Shown here piece after piece: positions 18,801-26,960 of a DNA stretch of 64,000 bases; the first letter of the stretch is position 1; the number at the start of each line of letters is the position of its first letter. Source of the DNA: Paucibacter sp963740455 (GTDB lineage Bacteria > Pseudomonadota > Gammaproteobacteria > Burkholderiales > Burkholderiaceae_C); the NCBI GenBank assembly GCA_963740455.1, contig CAVUEF010000021.1:62001-126000 (forward strand), written 5' to 3'. Both the position numbers and the translations under genes were made by a program. Under the pieces are notes generated by a model, which did no database searches, had not been told where the DNA came from, and was given only the letters and a program-made list of their open reading frames with translations.

Positions 18801-19418
18801 ATCGTGGCCAGGCGCGTCGAGTTCCTGAGCGACTATCAGAACGCAAACTACGCCACGCAGTACCAGCTCTTTGTCGAGCAGGTGCGCGCGGCCGAGGCCA
18901 AGCTGGGCAACAGCACGCGCCTGAGCGAAGCGGTGGCGCGCTATCTGTTCAAGCTGATGGCCTACAAGGACGAGTACGAAGTGGCGCGCCTGCACAGCTC
19001 GACCGTGTTCACCGACAAGCTCTCAGCCATGTTCGAGGGTGATTACAAAATCAAGCACCACCTCGCGCCGCCGCTCACCGCGCAGAAGAACGACAAGGGC
19101 GAACTCGTCAAGAAGCCCTTCGGCCCCTGGGTGCGCCCGATGTTCGGCGTGCTCGCCAAGCTCAAGGGACTGCGCGGCACCGCGCTCGATCCGTTCGGCC
19201 GCAGCGACGAAAGAAAGACCGAGCGTGCCTTGATAGGCGAATACCGCGCCTGCATCGCCGAGCTGCTCGCCAAGCTCAGCGCGCAAAACCTCGACCAGGC
19301 GATTGCAATCGCGCGCATCCCCGAAGAGATCCGCGGCTTCGGCCATGTCAAGGCGCGCCATCTGGTCGCAGCGCGAGCCAAGTGGCAGGCATTGATGCAG
19401 CAGTGGCGCGGCGCCTGA
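15873..19418 (+). CDS. Indolepyruvate:ferredoxin oxidoreductase, single-chain (IorA-IorB fusion)
   Basis: An 1181-residue oxidoreductase that decarboxylates arylpyruvates (indolepyruvate, phenylpyruvate) to the aryl-acetyl-CoA with ferredoxin as electron acceptor. The N-terminal part carries FISGYRGSPLGGYD; the thiamine diphosphate domain has GDGTYFHSG at about residue 530 and NDAVAMTGGQ. An iron-sulfur region follows (CEGCGDCSVQSNCLS and NKDYSCVKGFCPSF). The IorB-like gamma domain starts near 750 with GIVVGGVGGTGVITIGQLLG. AAGGAG precedes the ATG by nine bases. The inter-domain linker at 18088-18101 contains a near copy of the CAAGACCTGACCC motif described elsewhere. Length matches the proteobacterial single-chain family. 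Confidence 0.93.
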   Translation: MNAPLPDSVRLALEQASLDDKYSLDSGRAFMSGVQALVRLPILQRQRDALVGLNTGGFISGYRGSPLGGYDQALMAAKKHLDAHNIVFQPGVNEELAATAVWGTQQLDLYPATKKVDGVFGIWYGKGPGVDRSCDVFKHANMAGTSRHGGVIAVAGDDHVSKSSTAAHQSDHIFKACGLPVFFPSNVQDILDMGLHAIAMSRFSGVWSGMKTIQEVVESSASVSVDPDRVKIVMPEDFQMPAGGVHIRWPDAPLEQEARLMNYKWYAALAYVRANKLNHNVVSTPHDRFGIIASGKAFNDTRQALADLGLDDANCQRLGVRVHKVNVVWPLEATITRDFALGLQEILVVEEKRQVIEYQLKESLYNWRADVRPRVLGKFDESEGADNSGGEWSHPNPGGTWLLRANADLTPALIAKAIAKRLKKLGVDADTSARMDARLAVIEAKERALVELKTDTGERAPWFCSGCPHNTSTRVPEGSRAVAGIGCHFMAVWMDRSTVTFSQMGGEGVSWIGQAPFTTDQHIFANLGDGTYFHSGLLAIRQSIAAGVNITYKILYNDAVAMTGGQRVGERAEGHTVLQIMGSLVAEGVTKLVIVTDEPDKYAGVTLAAGVTVHHRDELDRIQRELREIKGTTALIYDQVCATEKRRRRKRGTLATPDQTVVINELVCEGCGDCSVQSNCLSVEPVETEFGRKRRINQNTCNKDYSCVKGFCPSFVTVEGGTLRKPKKEKRGDLASMQAIPDPVLPACEQAWGIVVGGVGGTGVITIGQLLGMAAHLEGKGVVTQDAGGLAQKGGATWSHIQIANRQGAIHTTKVDTAKADLVIGCDAIVAASKVTLGVIAPGRTFVALNNHGTPTAAFVKNPDWQFPAEGCAATLAAATTPDLLGAFDAEQVAVQLIGDSIYTNPLLLGYAWQKGRVPISLAALMRSMELNGVQVDNNKAAFDWGRRCAHDLASVQALFKAAQVIAFVKKPGLAEIVARRVEFLSDYQNANYATQYQLFVEQVRAAEAKLGNSTRLSEAVARYLFKLMAYKDEYEVARLHSSTVFTDKLSAMFEGDYKIKHHLAPPLTAQKNDKGELVKKPFGPWVRPMFGVLAKLKGLRGTALDPFGRSDERKTERALIGEYRACIAELLAKLSAQNLDQAIAIARIPEEIRGFGHVKARHLVAARAKWQALMQQWRGA

Positions 19419-19495
19419 GGCGGAGGTAGTGCAAGGCCGGGCCGTCTCGCCATGGCCGCGGCGCTGGGTCGCCTCGCTTCGCCTTCACTTCAAGG

Positions 19496-19517
19496 CAAGA
19501 TGCTCATCCGCATCTTG
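19496..19517. terminator. Hairpin between convergent genes, possible terminator
   Basis: An 8-base perfect stem, CAAGATGC and GCATCTTG, with a 6-base loop sits between the end of the oxidoreductase gene (+) and the end of pmbA (-). There is no T run, so an intrinsic terminator is only a suggestion. Confidence 0.3.
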
Positions 19518-19542
19518 TCGCTTGCTTGTCGTCAAAGCTTTG

Positions 19543-20847
19543 TCATGAGAAATGCACGCCCGACACGCGCAGCCAGGGCAGGCACCAGGCGCCGGTGTCG
19601 ATGCGCTCGCGGCTGACCGCCACCACGTCGAGCAGCATGCGTGCGACATTGGCCGAGATCATGGTCTCGGACAGCGCCGTCGTGGTGGCGCCGTCCATGA
19701 TGGCGAAACTGTTCTTGATGATGCCCGAGAAGTCGCCGTTGGAGGCCGGATTGCCCATTGACAAACGCCCGACCAGCGCGCCGCGCGGCACACCGCTCAG
19801 AATTTCGCTCAAGGGCGTCGCGCCCGCTGCCAATTGCCAGCCGCCGGCGGCGGTCGGCACATGCGCGATGCCGGTCTTGCGGCTGCCGTAAAGACTGGGC
19901 GTCAATGCCAGCAGCTTGCCGGCGTCGAGCAATTGCACTGGTGGTGTGACGAAGGCATCGCCCGAGATCGCTGCGATGCCGGGCGCATCAAAGCGGCTGC
20001 TCAATGAGAGTAAGTCCGAGGCAATGCTTGTACCGACCCGGTCGCGGTACAGCGAGCTGCCCGAGATCAGCTGCACATCGCCCAGCTGCGCGTGCAGCCA
20101 GCCCAATAGCGTTGCCACCGCGGGTGGCGTGAGCACCACGTCGCCGACAAACTTGCCACCGAAACAATCAAACACGCCTTGCGTGTCGATCGAGCGCGTC
20201 AGCGCGCGCATCATCGCGCCGATGCCGAACCGTTCGGCGCCGGGAAGGCTGCGCAAGGCTTCGCACTGGCCGCCGGTGTAATCGAAGGAACTGGTGCGCT
20301 CCTTGCCGTCGCGCCCGGGCCCATGCGCGGTGCCGAACACGCTCAACTCATACCAGCCGAGCTGGCAGGCGAGATCGCTGCCCTGGCTGGTCAGCACCCG
20401 CGAGTCAAAACAGGCGTGCGAGGCCACGCCTTCCTCTATCGTCATCGACGGCGTCTCGCGCTCGCGAAATTCGAGCAACTCGCGTGCGCTGTCAAGCAAG
20501 GCGTCCAGATCGCCGTCGAGCGGCCCTTGTTTGATGGCGATCTGCTGGCCGGCCGATACTGCATTCGCATCGTCTTGCGGCGCTGCTGTGGCGTCAACGC
20601 GCAAAGCCGCCGCCGCAGCGGCAATCGATGCCGGCTGCAAATCGGACAGCTCGGTGCTGGCCTTGCGGCCGCCCCACAGCCCCACCAGCGCCAGCTTGTG
20701 GTTCTCGGTACTGCGCAGCAAGCTGGGCTCGCTCAAATTGATGTTCACCTCGGTGAGCACGCGCCGGCTGGCGCCGGCCTGCGCCGCATCAGCGCCCTCG
20801 CGCTTCAGCGCGCGCAAACCTTGATCGGCCAAATCTTGCAGGTTCAT
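19543..20847 (-). CDS. pmbA: Metalloprotease subunit PmbA/TldE
   Basis: A 434-residue protein of the TldD/PmbA family, the non-catalytic partner of TldD in a heterodimer that trims peptides (microcin B17 maturation, CcdA degradation in E. coli). The sequence shows the family C-terminus (TPSLYGSRKTGIAHVPTAA, GNFSG-like NGDFSGIIKNSFAI) and lacks the HExxxH zinc motif, which fits the TldE role. The gene directly follows tldD with an 11-base gap, so the two form an operon. Start MNLQDLADQGLRAL at 20847. Confidence 0.88.
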   Translation of the reverse strand: MNLQDLADQGLRALKREGADAAQAGASRRVLTEVNINLSEPSLLRSTENHKLALVGLWGGRKASTELSDLQPASIAAAAAALRVDATAAPQDDANAVSAGQQIAIKQGPLDGDLDALLDSARELLEFRERETPSMTIEEGVASHACFDSRVLTSQGSDLACQLGWYELSVFGTAHGPGRDGKERTSSFDYTGGQCEALRSLPGAERFGIGAMMRALTRSIDTQGVFDCFGGKFVGDVVLTPPAVATLLGWLHAQLGDVQLISGSSLYRDRVGTSIASDLLSLSSRFDAPGIAAISGDAFVTPPVQLLDAGKLLALTPSLYGSRKTGIAHVPTAAGGWQLAAGATPLSEILSGVPRGALVGRLSMGNPASNGDFSGIIKNSFAIMDGATTTALSETMISANVARMLLDVVAVSRERIDTGAWCLPWLRVSGVHFS

Positions 20848-20858
20848 GGCTGTGCTCC

Positions 20859-22235
20859 CTATTCGCCGCCGAGGTGGGCGCGCGCGCGCAAGGCCGGCCC
20901 GCCCATCGCCACCACCATCGGCTGCTTCTTGCCGCAGTAGCCGGCCGAATCCCAATGCATGTCGTCGGATACCGCGTCGACGCTTTGCAGCACCTTGATC
21001 GCGGAACCCGAGACCGTCGTGTCGCGGATCGCCGCGCCGAGCTTGCCGTCCTTGATCTCGTAGCCGAGCGTGATGCCGAACATGAATTCGGTCGTGCTGT
21101 CGGCCTGGCCGTTGGCGGTCTTCAGCAGCAGATAACCTTGTTCGATGCCCGCCACCATGGCGTCGAGCTTGGACTGGCCGGAGACGATCACCGTATTGCG
21201 CATGCGCACCAGGGGCTCGTCGCCGGGCGCGTAGGCGCGCGCGCTGCCGGTAGGAGTCTGGCCGAGCCGCTCGGCGGTCTCGCGGCTGTGCATGAAGCCC
21301 TTCAGAATGCCGTTCTCGATCAGCACCGCATCAGTCGCCGCCGTGCCTTCGTCATCCACATAGACCGGCATCAGCGCCTCCTGGCCACGCCAGCTGTGCG
21401 CCACATCGATCATCGTCACCAGCGGGCTTGCTACCGGCTGGCCGAGCAGCTTGGAAGTGACCGCGCCACCCAACACGATGTCGCCCTCGCAAGGGTGGCC
21501 CATCGCCTCGTGCGCCAGCATGCCGGCCAGGGCCGGCGCCAACACCATGGTGTGCTGTCCGCCGCGCGCCGGCACCGCGTGGCGCTTGGCCTGCACATGC
21601 TGGTGCAAGGCGTCGAGTTCGTCGCGCAAGGCTTCGGGCGACAGGTCGAAATCGGCCGCGCTGCCCTTCCAGGAAAACGGATGATTCAACTCCACCGGGC
21701 TGCCGTCCGCGCCCTCGGCGATGAAAGTCACGTAGCACAGCGCGCGCTGGATGCTGGCCAGCGAATTGCCGCCGCGGCTGGTCGTCAGCCACTTGCTGTG
21801 ATGCTCGTCAGCCAGCAGCAAACGCGTACTCTTCAGATCCGGATAGCGTTGTTTGCAAAACGCGTGCAAGGCTTGCAATCGATCAACGCACTGCGCGGGC
21901 GTGAGCGCTGGCTTGCCCTGAAACACATGCTCGCCGACATAGCCGTCCCCGCCAAGGGCCAGCGCCTTGCGCGCGCCAAAGCGCCCCATGGTGCCGGCAT
22001 TGTTGCGCGCTTGGGTCACCACCTGGTCGATCTGCGCCGTGCTGCCGGCGCCGGGCAGCGCGGCGAAGCCCCAATAGCCGGCGCCGTAAGCCCGGGCGCT
22101 GACGCCGCCCTCGCTGCTTCGCAGATTCTGGGTCAGGCTGCCATCAATCATCTGCATGCGCATCTTGCGCAGCTCATGACGACGCGTTTCGAGATACTCG
22201 GTCGCCGCTGTCGCAGCCATGCCTCGATTGGACAT
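20859..22235 (-). CDS. tldD: Metalloprotease TldD
   Basis: A 458-residue zinc peptidase of the TldD family. The zinc motif HEAMGHPCEGD (HExxxH) is present at about residue 240; the C-terminal GYCGKKQPMVVAMGGP is typical. It should form the active heterodimer with the PmbA/TldE protein encoded next. The start MSNRGMAATAATEYLE is the best fit; a later ATG (MAATAAT) is possible. The 225-base region upstream separates it from the divergent ubiU gene. A paralogous tldD elsewhere in the genome is possible. Confidence 0.88.
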   Translation of the reverse strand: MSNRGMAATAATEYLETRRHELRKMRMQMIDGSLTQNLRSSEGGVSARAYGAGYWGFAALPGAGSTAQIDQVVTQARNNAGTMGRFGARKALALGGDGYVGEHVFQGKPALTPAQCVDRLQALHAFCKQRYPDLKSTRLLLADEHHSKWLTTSRGGNSLASIQRALCYVTFIAEGADGSPVELNHPFSWKGSAADFDLSPEALRDELDALHQHVQAKRHAVPARGGQHTMVLAPALAGMLAHEAMGHPCEGDIVLGGAVTSKLLGQPVASPLVTMIDVAHSWRGQEALMPVYVDDEGTAATDAVLIENGILKGFMHSRETAERLGQTPTGSARAYAPGDEPLVRMRNTVIVSGQSKLDAMVAGIEQGYLLLKTANGQADSTTEFMFGITLGYEIKDGKLGAAIRDTTVSGSAIKVLQSVDAVSDDMHWDSAGYCGKKQPMVVAMGGPALRARAHLGGE

Positions 22236-22390
22236 CGCGCCCCCTGAGAGTTTGGGCTGGCATTGTAGGGGCCAGCTTCGATTTCCCCCGTTGCGAAAGG
22301 GGTCGGCTGCGCACATGCCCAACGGCGACGCACCGCCCTCTTGCAGCTCTCACGATCCGGGATCTGGGTGCAGCAGCAATGGCCCTGTCC

Positions 22391-22432
22391 CTGACCCAGG
22401 TCAAGGACACTGCCCGCTACTCTGCCTAGAGT
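22391..22432 (+). promoter_or_regulatory. FNR/DNR-type promoter of ubiU-ubiV-ubiT
   Basis: CTGACCCAGGTCAA (22391-22404) matches the betaproteobacterial FNR/DNR palindrome TTGACCCAGGTCAA at 13 of 14 positions. A -10-like TAGAGT (22427-22432) lies at the distance expected for a class II promoter, which would put the transcript start near 22439 with the box centred at -41.5. It fits oxygen-limited expression of the O2-independent ubiquinone genes. Confidence 0.65.
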
Positions 22433-22460
22433 GCGCGCACTTCCCTGGAGAATTGACGCG

Positions 22461-23474
22461 ATGTCCGCGATCCGCAAACCCGAACTCGTCTGCCCCGCCG
22501 GCTCGCTGCGGGCCCTGAAACTTGCCATCGATGCCGGCGCCGACACCGTCTACATGGGGCTGCGCAATGCCACCAACGCGCGCAACTTCGCCGGGCTGAA
22601 CTTCGACGACGATCAGATGCGCGAGGGCGTTGCCTACGCTCACGCACGCGGCCGCAAGGTGCTGATGGCGCTCAACACCTTCGCGCGCGCCGATGATGTG
22701 GCCACCTGGTACCGCGCGGTCGACGCCGCCGTGAACCTCGGCGCCGACGCGATGATCACCGCCGACGTCGCGGTGATGGCGTATGCGCGCGACCACCATC
22801 CCGATCTGCGCCTGCATCTGTCGGTGCAGGCATCGGCCACCACGCACGAGGCGATCGCCTTCTATCGCGAACGCTATCGAATTCAGCGCGCGGTGCTGCC
22901 GCGCGTGCTGACGCTCTCTCAAGTCGGTCATGTGCTGCGCCACACCGATGCCGAGATCGAGGTGTTCGGCTTCGGTAGCCTGTGCGTGATGGTCGAGGGG
23001 CGCTGCGCACTCTCGTCCTACGTCACCGGGCAGTCGCCCAACAACGCCGGCGTGTGCTCGCCGCCATCGGCAGTGCGCTGGGAAGACGCTGCGGACGGCG
23101 TCGAGGCGCGCCTGAACGGCATGCTGATCGACAAGTACGGCAAGGACGAGCCGCGCGGCTACCCGACGCTGTGCAAGGGCCGGTTCGACGTGAACGGTGC
23201 GCGCGACTACGCGATCGAGGAGCCGACCAGTCTGAACTCGCTGGCCATCCTGCCCGAGCTGATCGAGATGGGCATCAGCGCCATCAAGATCGAAGGGCGC
23301 CAGCGCAGCCCGGCTTATGTCGAGCAGGTGACCAAAGTGTGGCGCCAGGCGATCGACGCCGCTGCCGCCGCACCCGCGCGTTTTCGCGTCGAGCCCGGCT
23401 GGACCGCAGCGCTGGGCCATCTGGCCGAAGGCCAACAACACACGCTGGGGGCATACGACCGACCATGGCGCTGA
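22461..23474 (+). CDS. ubiU: Ubiquinone biosynthesis protein UbiU (U32 peptidase-like, O2-independent hydroxylation)
   Basis: A 337-residue protein of the U32 peptidase-like family. UbiU with UbiV hydroxylates ubiquinone precursors without O2, using prephenate. Four cysteines at 175, 182, 199 and 238 have the spacing (6, 16, 38) of the [4Fe-4S] ligands known in E. coli UbiU. The N-terminal PELVCPAGSLRALKLAIDAGADTVYMG is diagnostic. GGAG lies about nine bases before ATG 22461. The stop is inside the start region of ubiV (ten-base overlap). The window has an intact copy of this protein, unlike ubiV. Confidence 0.94.
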   Translation: MSAIRKPELVCPAGSLRALKLAIDAGADTVYMGLRNATNARNFAGLNFDDDQMREGVAYAHARGRKVLMALNTFARADDVATWYRAVDAAVNLGADAMITADVAVMAYARDHHPDLRLHLSVQASATTHEAIAFYRERYRIQRAVLPRVLTLSQVGHVLRHTDAEIEVFGFGSLCVMVEGRCALSSYVTGQSPNNAGVCSPPSAVRWEDAADGVEARLNGMLIDKYGKDEPRGYPTLCKGRFDVNGARDYAIEEPTSLNSLAILPELIEMGISAIKIEGRQRSPAYVEQVTKVWRQAIDAAAAAPARFRVEPGWTAALGHLAEGQQHTLGAYDRPWR

Positions 23475-24402
23475 ACACCGACTCCACGCAGCGCATCGCC
23501 TTGAGCATAGGCCCGGTGCTGTATTACTGGTCGCGCGAGACCTTGCTGAATTTCTACGCCGAGGTCGCCGAATCGAAGGCCGACAGCGTCGTGCTCGGCG
23601 AGCTGGTGTGCTCGCGCCGCTATGAGATGAAGATCGCCGACTGGCTGGCGCTGGCGGCCGACCTGGTCAGCGCCGGCAAGGAAGTGGTGCTGGCGACGCA
23701 GGCCCTGATCGAGTCCGAGAGCGACCTGCGCACCCTGCGCCGCATCGCCGAGCAGGGCGACTTCATGGTCGAGGCCGGCGACGCGTCGGCGCTGCACGTG
23801 CTGGCCGGCGTGAAAGCACGCTTTGTGCTGGGCCCGCATATCAACGTCTACAACCAGCCGGCGCTGCAGCAGTTCATCGCGATGGGCGCGGCGCGCTGGG
23901 TCGCGCCGGTCGAGCTGCCGTTGCCCGATGTGGGCATCATCAGCGCCCAGGCGCGCTGCTGCCGACCGAAGTGTTTGCCTATGGCCGCATGCCGCTGGCG
24001 TTCTCGGCGCGCTGCTTCACTGCGCGTCACTACCGGCTGAGCAAGGACCAGTGCGAATTCCGCTGCCGCGACGACGCCGACGGATTGCTGCTGTCGACCA
24101 GCGACGGCGCGCCCTTCTTCGTGCTGAACGGCATCCAGACCCAATCGGCCGCGCAGCAATGCCTGATCGCAGACCGTGCCGCGCTGCTGGCGGCGGGCGT
24201 GTCACGCCTGCGCCTGTCGCCTGCATCGCAAGGCTTTGGCGAGGTGATCAAGGCCTTCGACGCGGTGATGAACCAGGGCGCCGACGCTCAAGCAGCACTG
24301 ACCGAACTGAAAGCCGCCAGTCTTCCCGGCGGCCTGGCCAACGGATTCGCGCATGCGCGCGCCGGCATGGCCTGGACGGCCGGCGAAGCGAGCCCCGCAT
24401 GA
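23465..24402 (+). pseudogene. ubiV: Ubiquinone biosynthesis protein UbiV, frameshifted
   Basis: Partner of UbiU in O2-independent ubiquinone hydroxylation. The first part reads from MALNTDSTQRIALSIGPVLYYW to about 23950; the rest continues in the -1 frame from about 23963 (PTEVFAYGRMPLAFSARC) to TGA 24400-24402. A single missing base between about 23941 and 23963 restores one frame. All four cluster cysteines remain: one in GELVCSRRYE and three in SARC...DQCEFRC with the family spacing (12 and 3). The good conservation on both sides suggests either a very recent mutation or a sequencing indel. Ends by ATGA overlap with ubiT. Confidence 0.82.
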
Positions 24403-24812
24403 CGCCCCCCTTCGGCGCGGCCGATGTCGCGGCCAAGCTGCGCCCGGTGCTGCAGCGCCTGCCGATGCAGCCACCCACCTTCGCGCTCAAGCTGGCGCTG
24501 AATCACTGGCTGCTGCCGCGCCTGCCCAAGGACGCGCGCGCTGCCTTGTCGAACCGCACCGTTCAGGTCGACGTCACCGACCTCGGCCTGACGCTGAAGC
24601 TGCAACTGCAGGCGCGCGGTTTTGTGCTGGCGCCGAGCGGCTCCAAGGTCGAACTGCGCATTGCTGCCGCGTCGCAAACCTTCTGGCGCCTGATGCGCGG
24701 CACCGACGATGCGGACCGACTGTTCTTCGAGCGCGCGCTGGTGATGGAAGGCGATACCGAGCTCGGCCTGATCCTGAAGAACACGATAGACGCGATAGGC
24801 CCCTTGTGGTGA
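24399..24812 (+). CDS. ubiT: Ubiquinone biosynthesis accessory protein UbiT (SCP2 domain)
   Basis: A 137-residue protein with a sterol-carrier-protein 2 (SCP2) lipid-binding domain. UbiT acts with UbiU and UbiV in O2-independent ubiquinone synthesis, probably presenting isoprenoid intermediates. Family features are FWRLMRGTDDADRLFFERALVMEGD-like text at about residues 92-117 and the C-terminal ELGLILKNTIDAI. The start overlaps the ubiV stop (ATGA) and the end overlaps the next gene start (GTG at 24809). Gene order ubiU-ubiV-ubiT is known in several proteobacteria. Confidence 0.92.
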   Translation: MTPPFGAADVAAKLRPVLQRLPMQPPTFALKLALNHWLLPRLPKDARAALSNRTVQVDVTDLGLTLKLQLQARGFVLAPSGSKVELRIAAASQTFWRLMRGTDDADRLFFERALVMEGDTELGLILKNTIDAIGPLW

Positions 24813-26448
24813 AGACACTGACCGAGCGCCTGCTCGAGGCTTTGAGAGCACGCGGCGCGACCGAGATTTTTGGCATCCCCGGCGACTTTGCCCTGCCGCT
24901 GTTTTGCGAGATCGAGCGCAGCGCGATCCTGCCGCTGTACACGCTGTCGCACGAGCCCGGCGTGGGCTTCGCTGCCGATGCCGCCGCACGCATGCGCGGG
25001 GGCTTGGCGTGGCAGCCATCACCTATGGCGCGGGCGCTTTCAATCTGGTCAACACAGTGGCCAGCGCCTATGCCGAGCGTGTGCCGATGGTCGTGCTGTC
25101 GGGTGCACCGGCGGCTGCCGAGGCGGTGAGCGGCTATATGCTGCATCACCAGGTGAAGACGCTCGACTCGCAATGGCGCGTGTTCCAGGAGCTGACGGTC
25201 GCGCAAGCGCGGCTCGACGATGTGCGCAGCGCGCCGGACAGAATCGCGCGCGTGCTCGACGCCGCGCTGCATGCCTCAAGGCCCGTGTATCTGGAGATTC
25301 CGCGCGACATGCCGCGCCGACCCTGCGACGCGGTGCCAGGTCTTGCCACGCTGCCAGCGCCCGATGCGCTGGCCTTGGACGCCTGCGCCAAGGAGTTGTT
25401 GACGCGCTTGAAAGTCGCCAAACGTCCGGTGCTGATGGTGGGTGTCGAAGTGCGGCGCTACGGCTTGGAGGCCAAGGTGGCCGAGCTCGCACGGCGCCTG
25501 GCCATTCCGGTCGTCACCAGCTTCATGGGCCGCGGCCTGCTCACCGACAACGACATCGCGCTGCGCGGCACTTATCTGGGCCTGGCCGGCGACCCGGCCG
25601 TATCGAGCGAGGTCGAGAACTCGGACGCGCTGCTGCTGCTGGGCGTGATCGTCTCGGACACCAACTTTGCCGTGTCGCGCCAGCGCATTGACCTGCGCCT
25701 GGCGATCCAGGCGCTGGGCGGCGACGTCGAGATGGGCCACCATGTTTACCCAGACATCGCGCTCACGCATCTGGTTGACGCCCTGCTTGAACGCGTGCCA
25801 CTGCAGCTTCAAGCGCTGGCTGCCGCGCCAGGCACGCCTGCGCCGCAGCCATCCGATCTGCCGCCCATAGACGACACGGCATTGCAGCCCGCCGACATCG
25901 CGCGCGCCGTCAACCAGCTGATGAAGCAGCACGGCAGCATGCCGATCGCCAGCGACGTCGGCGACTGCCTGTTCACCGCGATGGACATAGACCCCACCGC
26001 GCTGATCGCTCCCGGCTATTACGCGACGATGGGCTACGGCGTGCCCGCCGGCCTGGGCCTGCAGGCCGCCACCGGCGAGCGCCCCATCATCCTGGTCGGC
26101 GACGGCGCTTTCCAGATGACGGGTTGGGAACTCGGCAACGCGCGCCGCTACGGGTGGGATCCGATCGTGCTGGTGTTCAACAACGCAAGCTGGGAAATGC
26201 TGCACGCCTTCGAGCCCGATGCCAAGTTCAACGCGCTCGACGCATGGAACTTCGCGTCGATGGCCGTCGGGATGGGGGGCGATGGGCAGTGCGTGCGCAC
26301 AAGGCTTGAGCTGACGCGGGCTTTGGAGCTTGCCCATGCGACGCGCGGGCGGTTTCAGTTGATCGACATCCGGTTGGCGGCGGGGGCGAGGTCGCCTACC
26401 TTGACGCGCTTTGTCGAGGCGGTGAAGAGGTTGTCGACGCCGGGTTGA
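24809..26448 (+). pseudogene. ipdC: Phenylpyruvate/indolepyruvate decarboxylase-like ThDP enzyme, frameshifted
   Basis: Resembles the Azospirillum-type IpdC, a thiamine-diphosphate decarboxylase of phenyl- and indolepyruvate (route to phenylacetate or indole-3-acetate). The N-terminus runs VKTLTERLLEALRARGATEIFGIPGDF to AAARMRGG near 25000, then the frame changes by -1 and continues LGVAAITYGAGAFNLVNTVASAY to the end. A missing G in the GGGGG run at 24998-25002 would explain it. Downstream everything is intact, including VGDGAFQMTGWELGN and NNASWEML (ThDP/Mg site). GTG 24809 overlaps the ubiT stop, so it belongs to the ubi transcription unit. Confidence 0.8.
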
Positions 26449-26513
26449 AATCGGGTTGACCGCCCGGCTGTAGCGAGTCGGCGAACTCCAGTGCCTGTTG
26501 TGCTGCGCAGAGA

Positions 26514-26908
26514 TTGCCGGGATATGCGCCCGGCAGCGCAGTCACTTTCTTTCGCTTCGCCGAAAGAAAGTAACCAAAGAAAGGGCGACCCGGATGCGGC
26601 ACCCCTTGGGTACAAGGGGTTCCTTGCGGTGCTCACAAGCTGGGGGGCTTTCACGCAAACTCGGGCTTGGTTACAAGCCCTCAGACATGCGTGAAAGTCG
26701 CGGGAATACCGCTCCGACCCCAGCTTGCTCCGCTCCTCAGCGCCGCATACGGGCAACACGCCCCGGCTCGCCTTCGGCATCGCGCTCGGTCGAGGCGGTA
26801 CGGTCAGGCAAGACCTGACCCTTTCGAATGTTGCTGGAGTTGCCGCACCGACTTACCGGACAGATGTCAGGGCCGTCCCTGAGTGTCTGCCATTCACTTG
26901 TTGCGCAG
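26514..26908 (-). repeat. RepI copy A
   Basis: Copy A of a five-copy repeat (others: 28842-29277, 31673-31938, 58948-59389, 60443-60745). Together with attC-A it fills most of the 512-base gap between ipdC and the first cassette gene. Structural elements in order on the + strand: a GC-rich hairpin TGCCGGGATATGCGCCCGGCA, the 11-base hairpin ACTTTCTTTCG/CGAAAGAAAGT, CCCCTTGGGTACAAGGGG, and a branched stem made of AAGCTGGGG...CCCCAGCTT enclosing CTTTCACGC...GCGTGAAAG with GGGCTTGGTTACAAGCCC at the tip. Beyond the core a further constant segment runs to the attC site. No protein is credible. Confidence 0.85.
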
Positions 26909-26959
26909 TCTTAACGTCGAAGTTCAGCCGCGGCTGTCGGCTGGAACACAGGGTTAGCT
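26909..26959 (-). other. attC site A (integron cassette recombination site)
   Basis: In minus orientation: an R''-like AGCTAAC (26953-26959) just after the stop of the 207-residue gene, L'' and L' arms that pair as GTTCCAGCCG with CGGCTGAAC leaving one unpaired base, and R' GTTAAGA (26909-26915, near the GTTRRRY core). The extra unpaired base and short loop are hallmarks of attC. R'' departs from RYYYAAC at one position. Confidence 0.6.
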
Positions 26960-26960
26960 T

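Noticed and set aside
16494..18995. Very long open frame antisense to indolepyruvate:ferredoxin oxidoreductase
   Set aside because: It follows from GC-rich codon use on the coding strand; the composition is rich in His, Arg and Ala without domains, and the coding strand has clear motifs.
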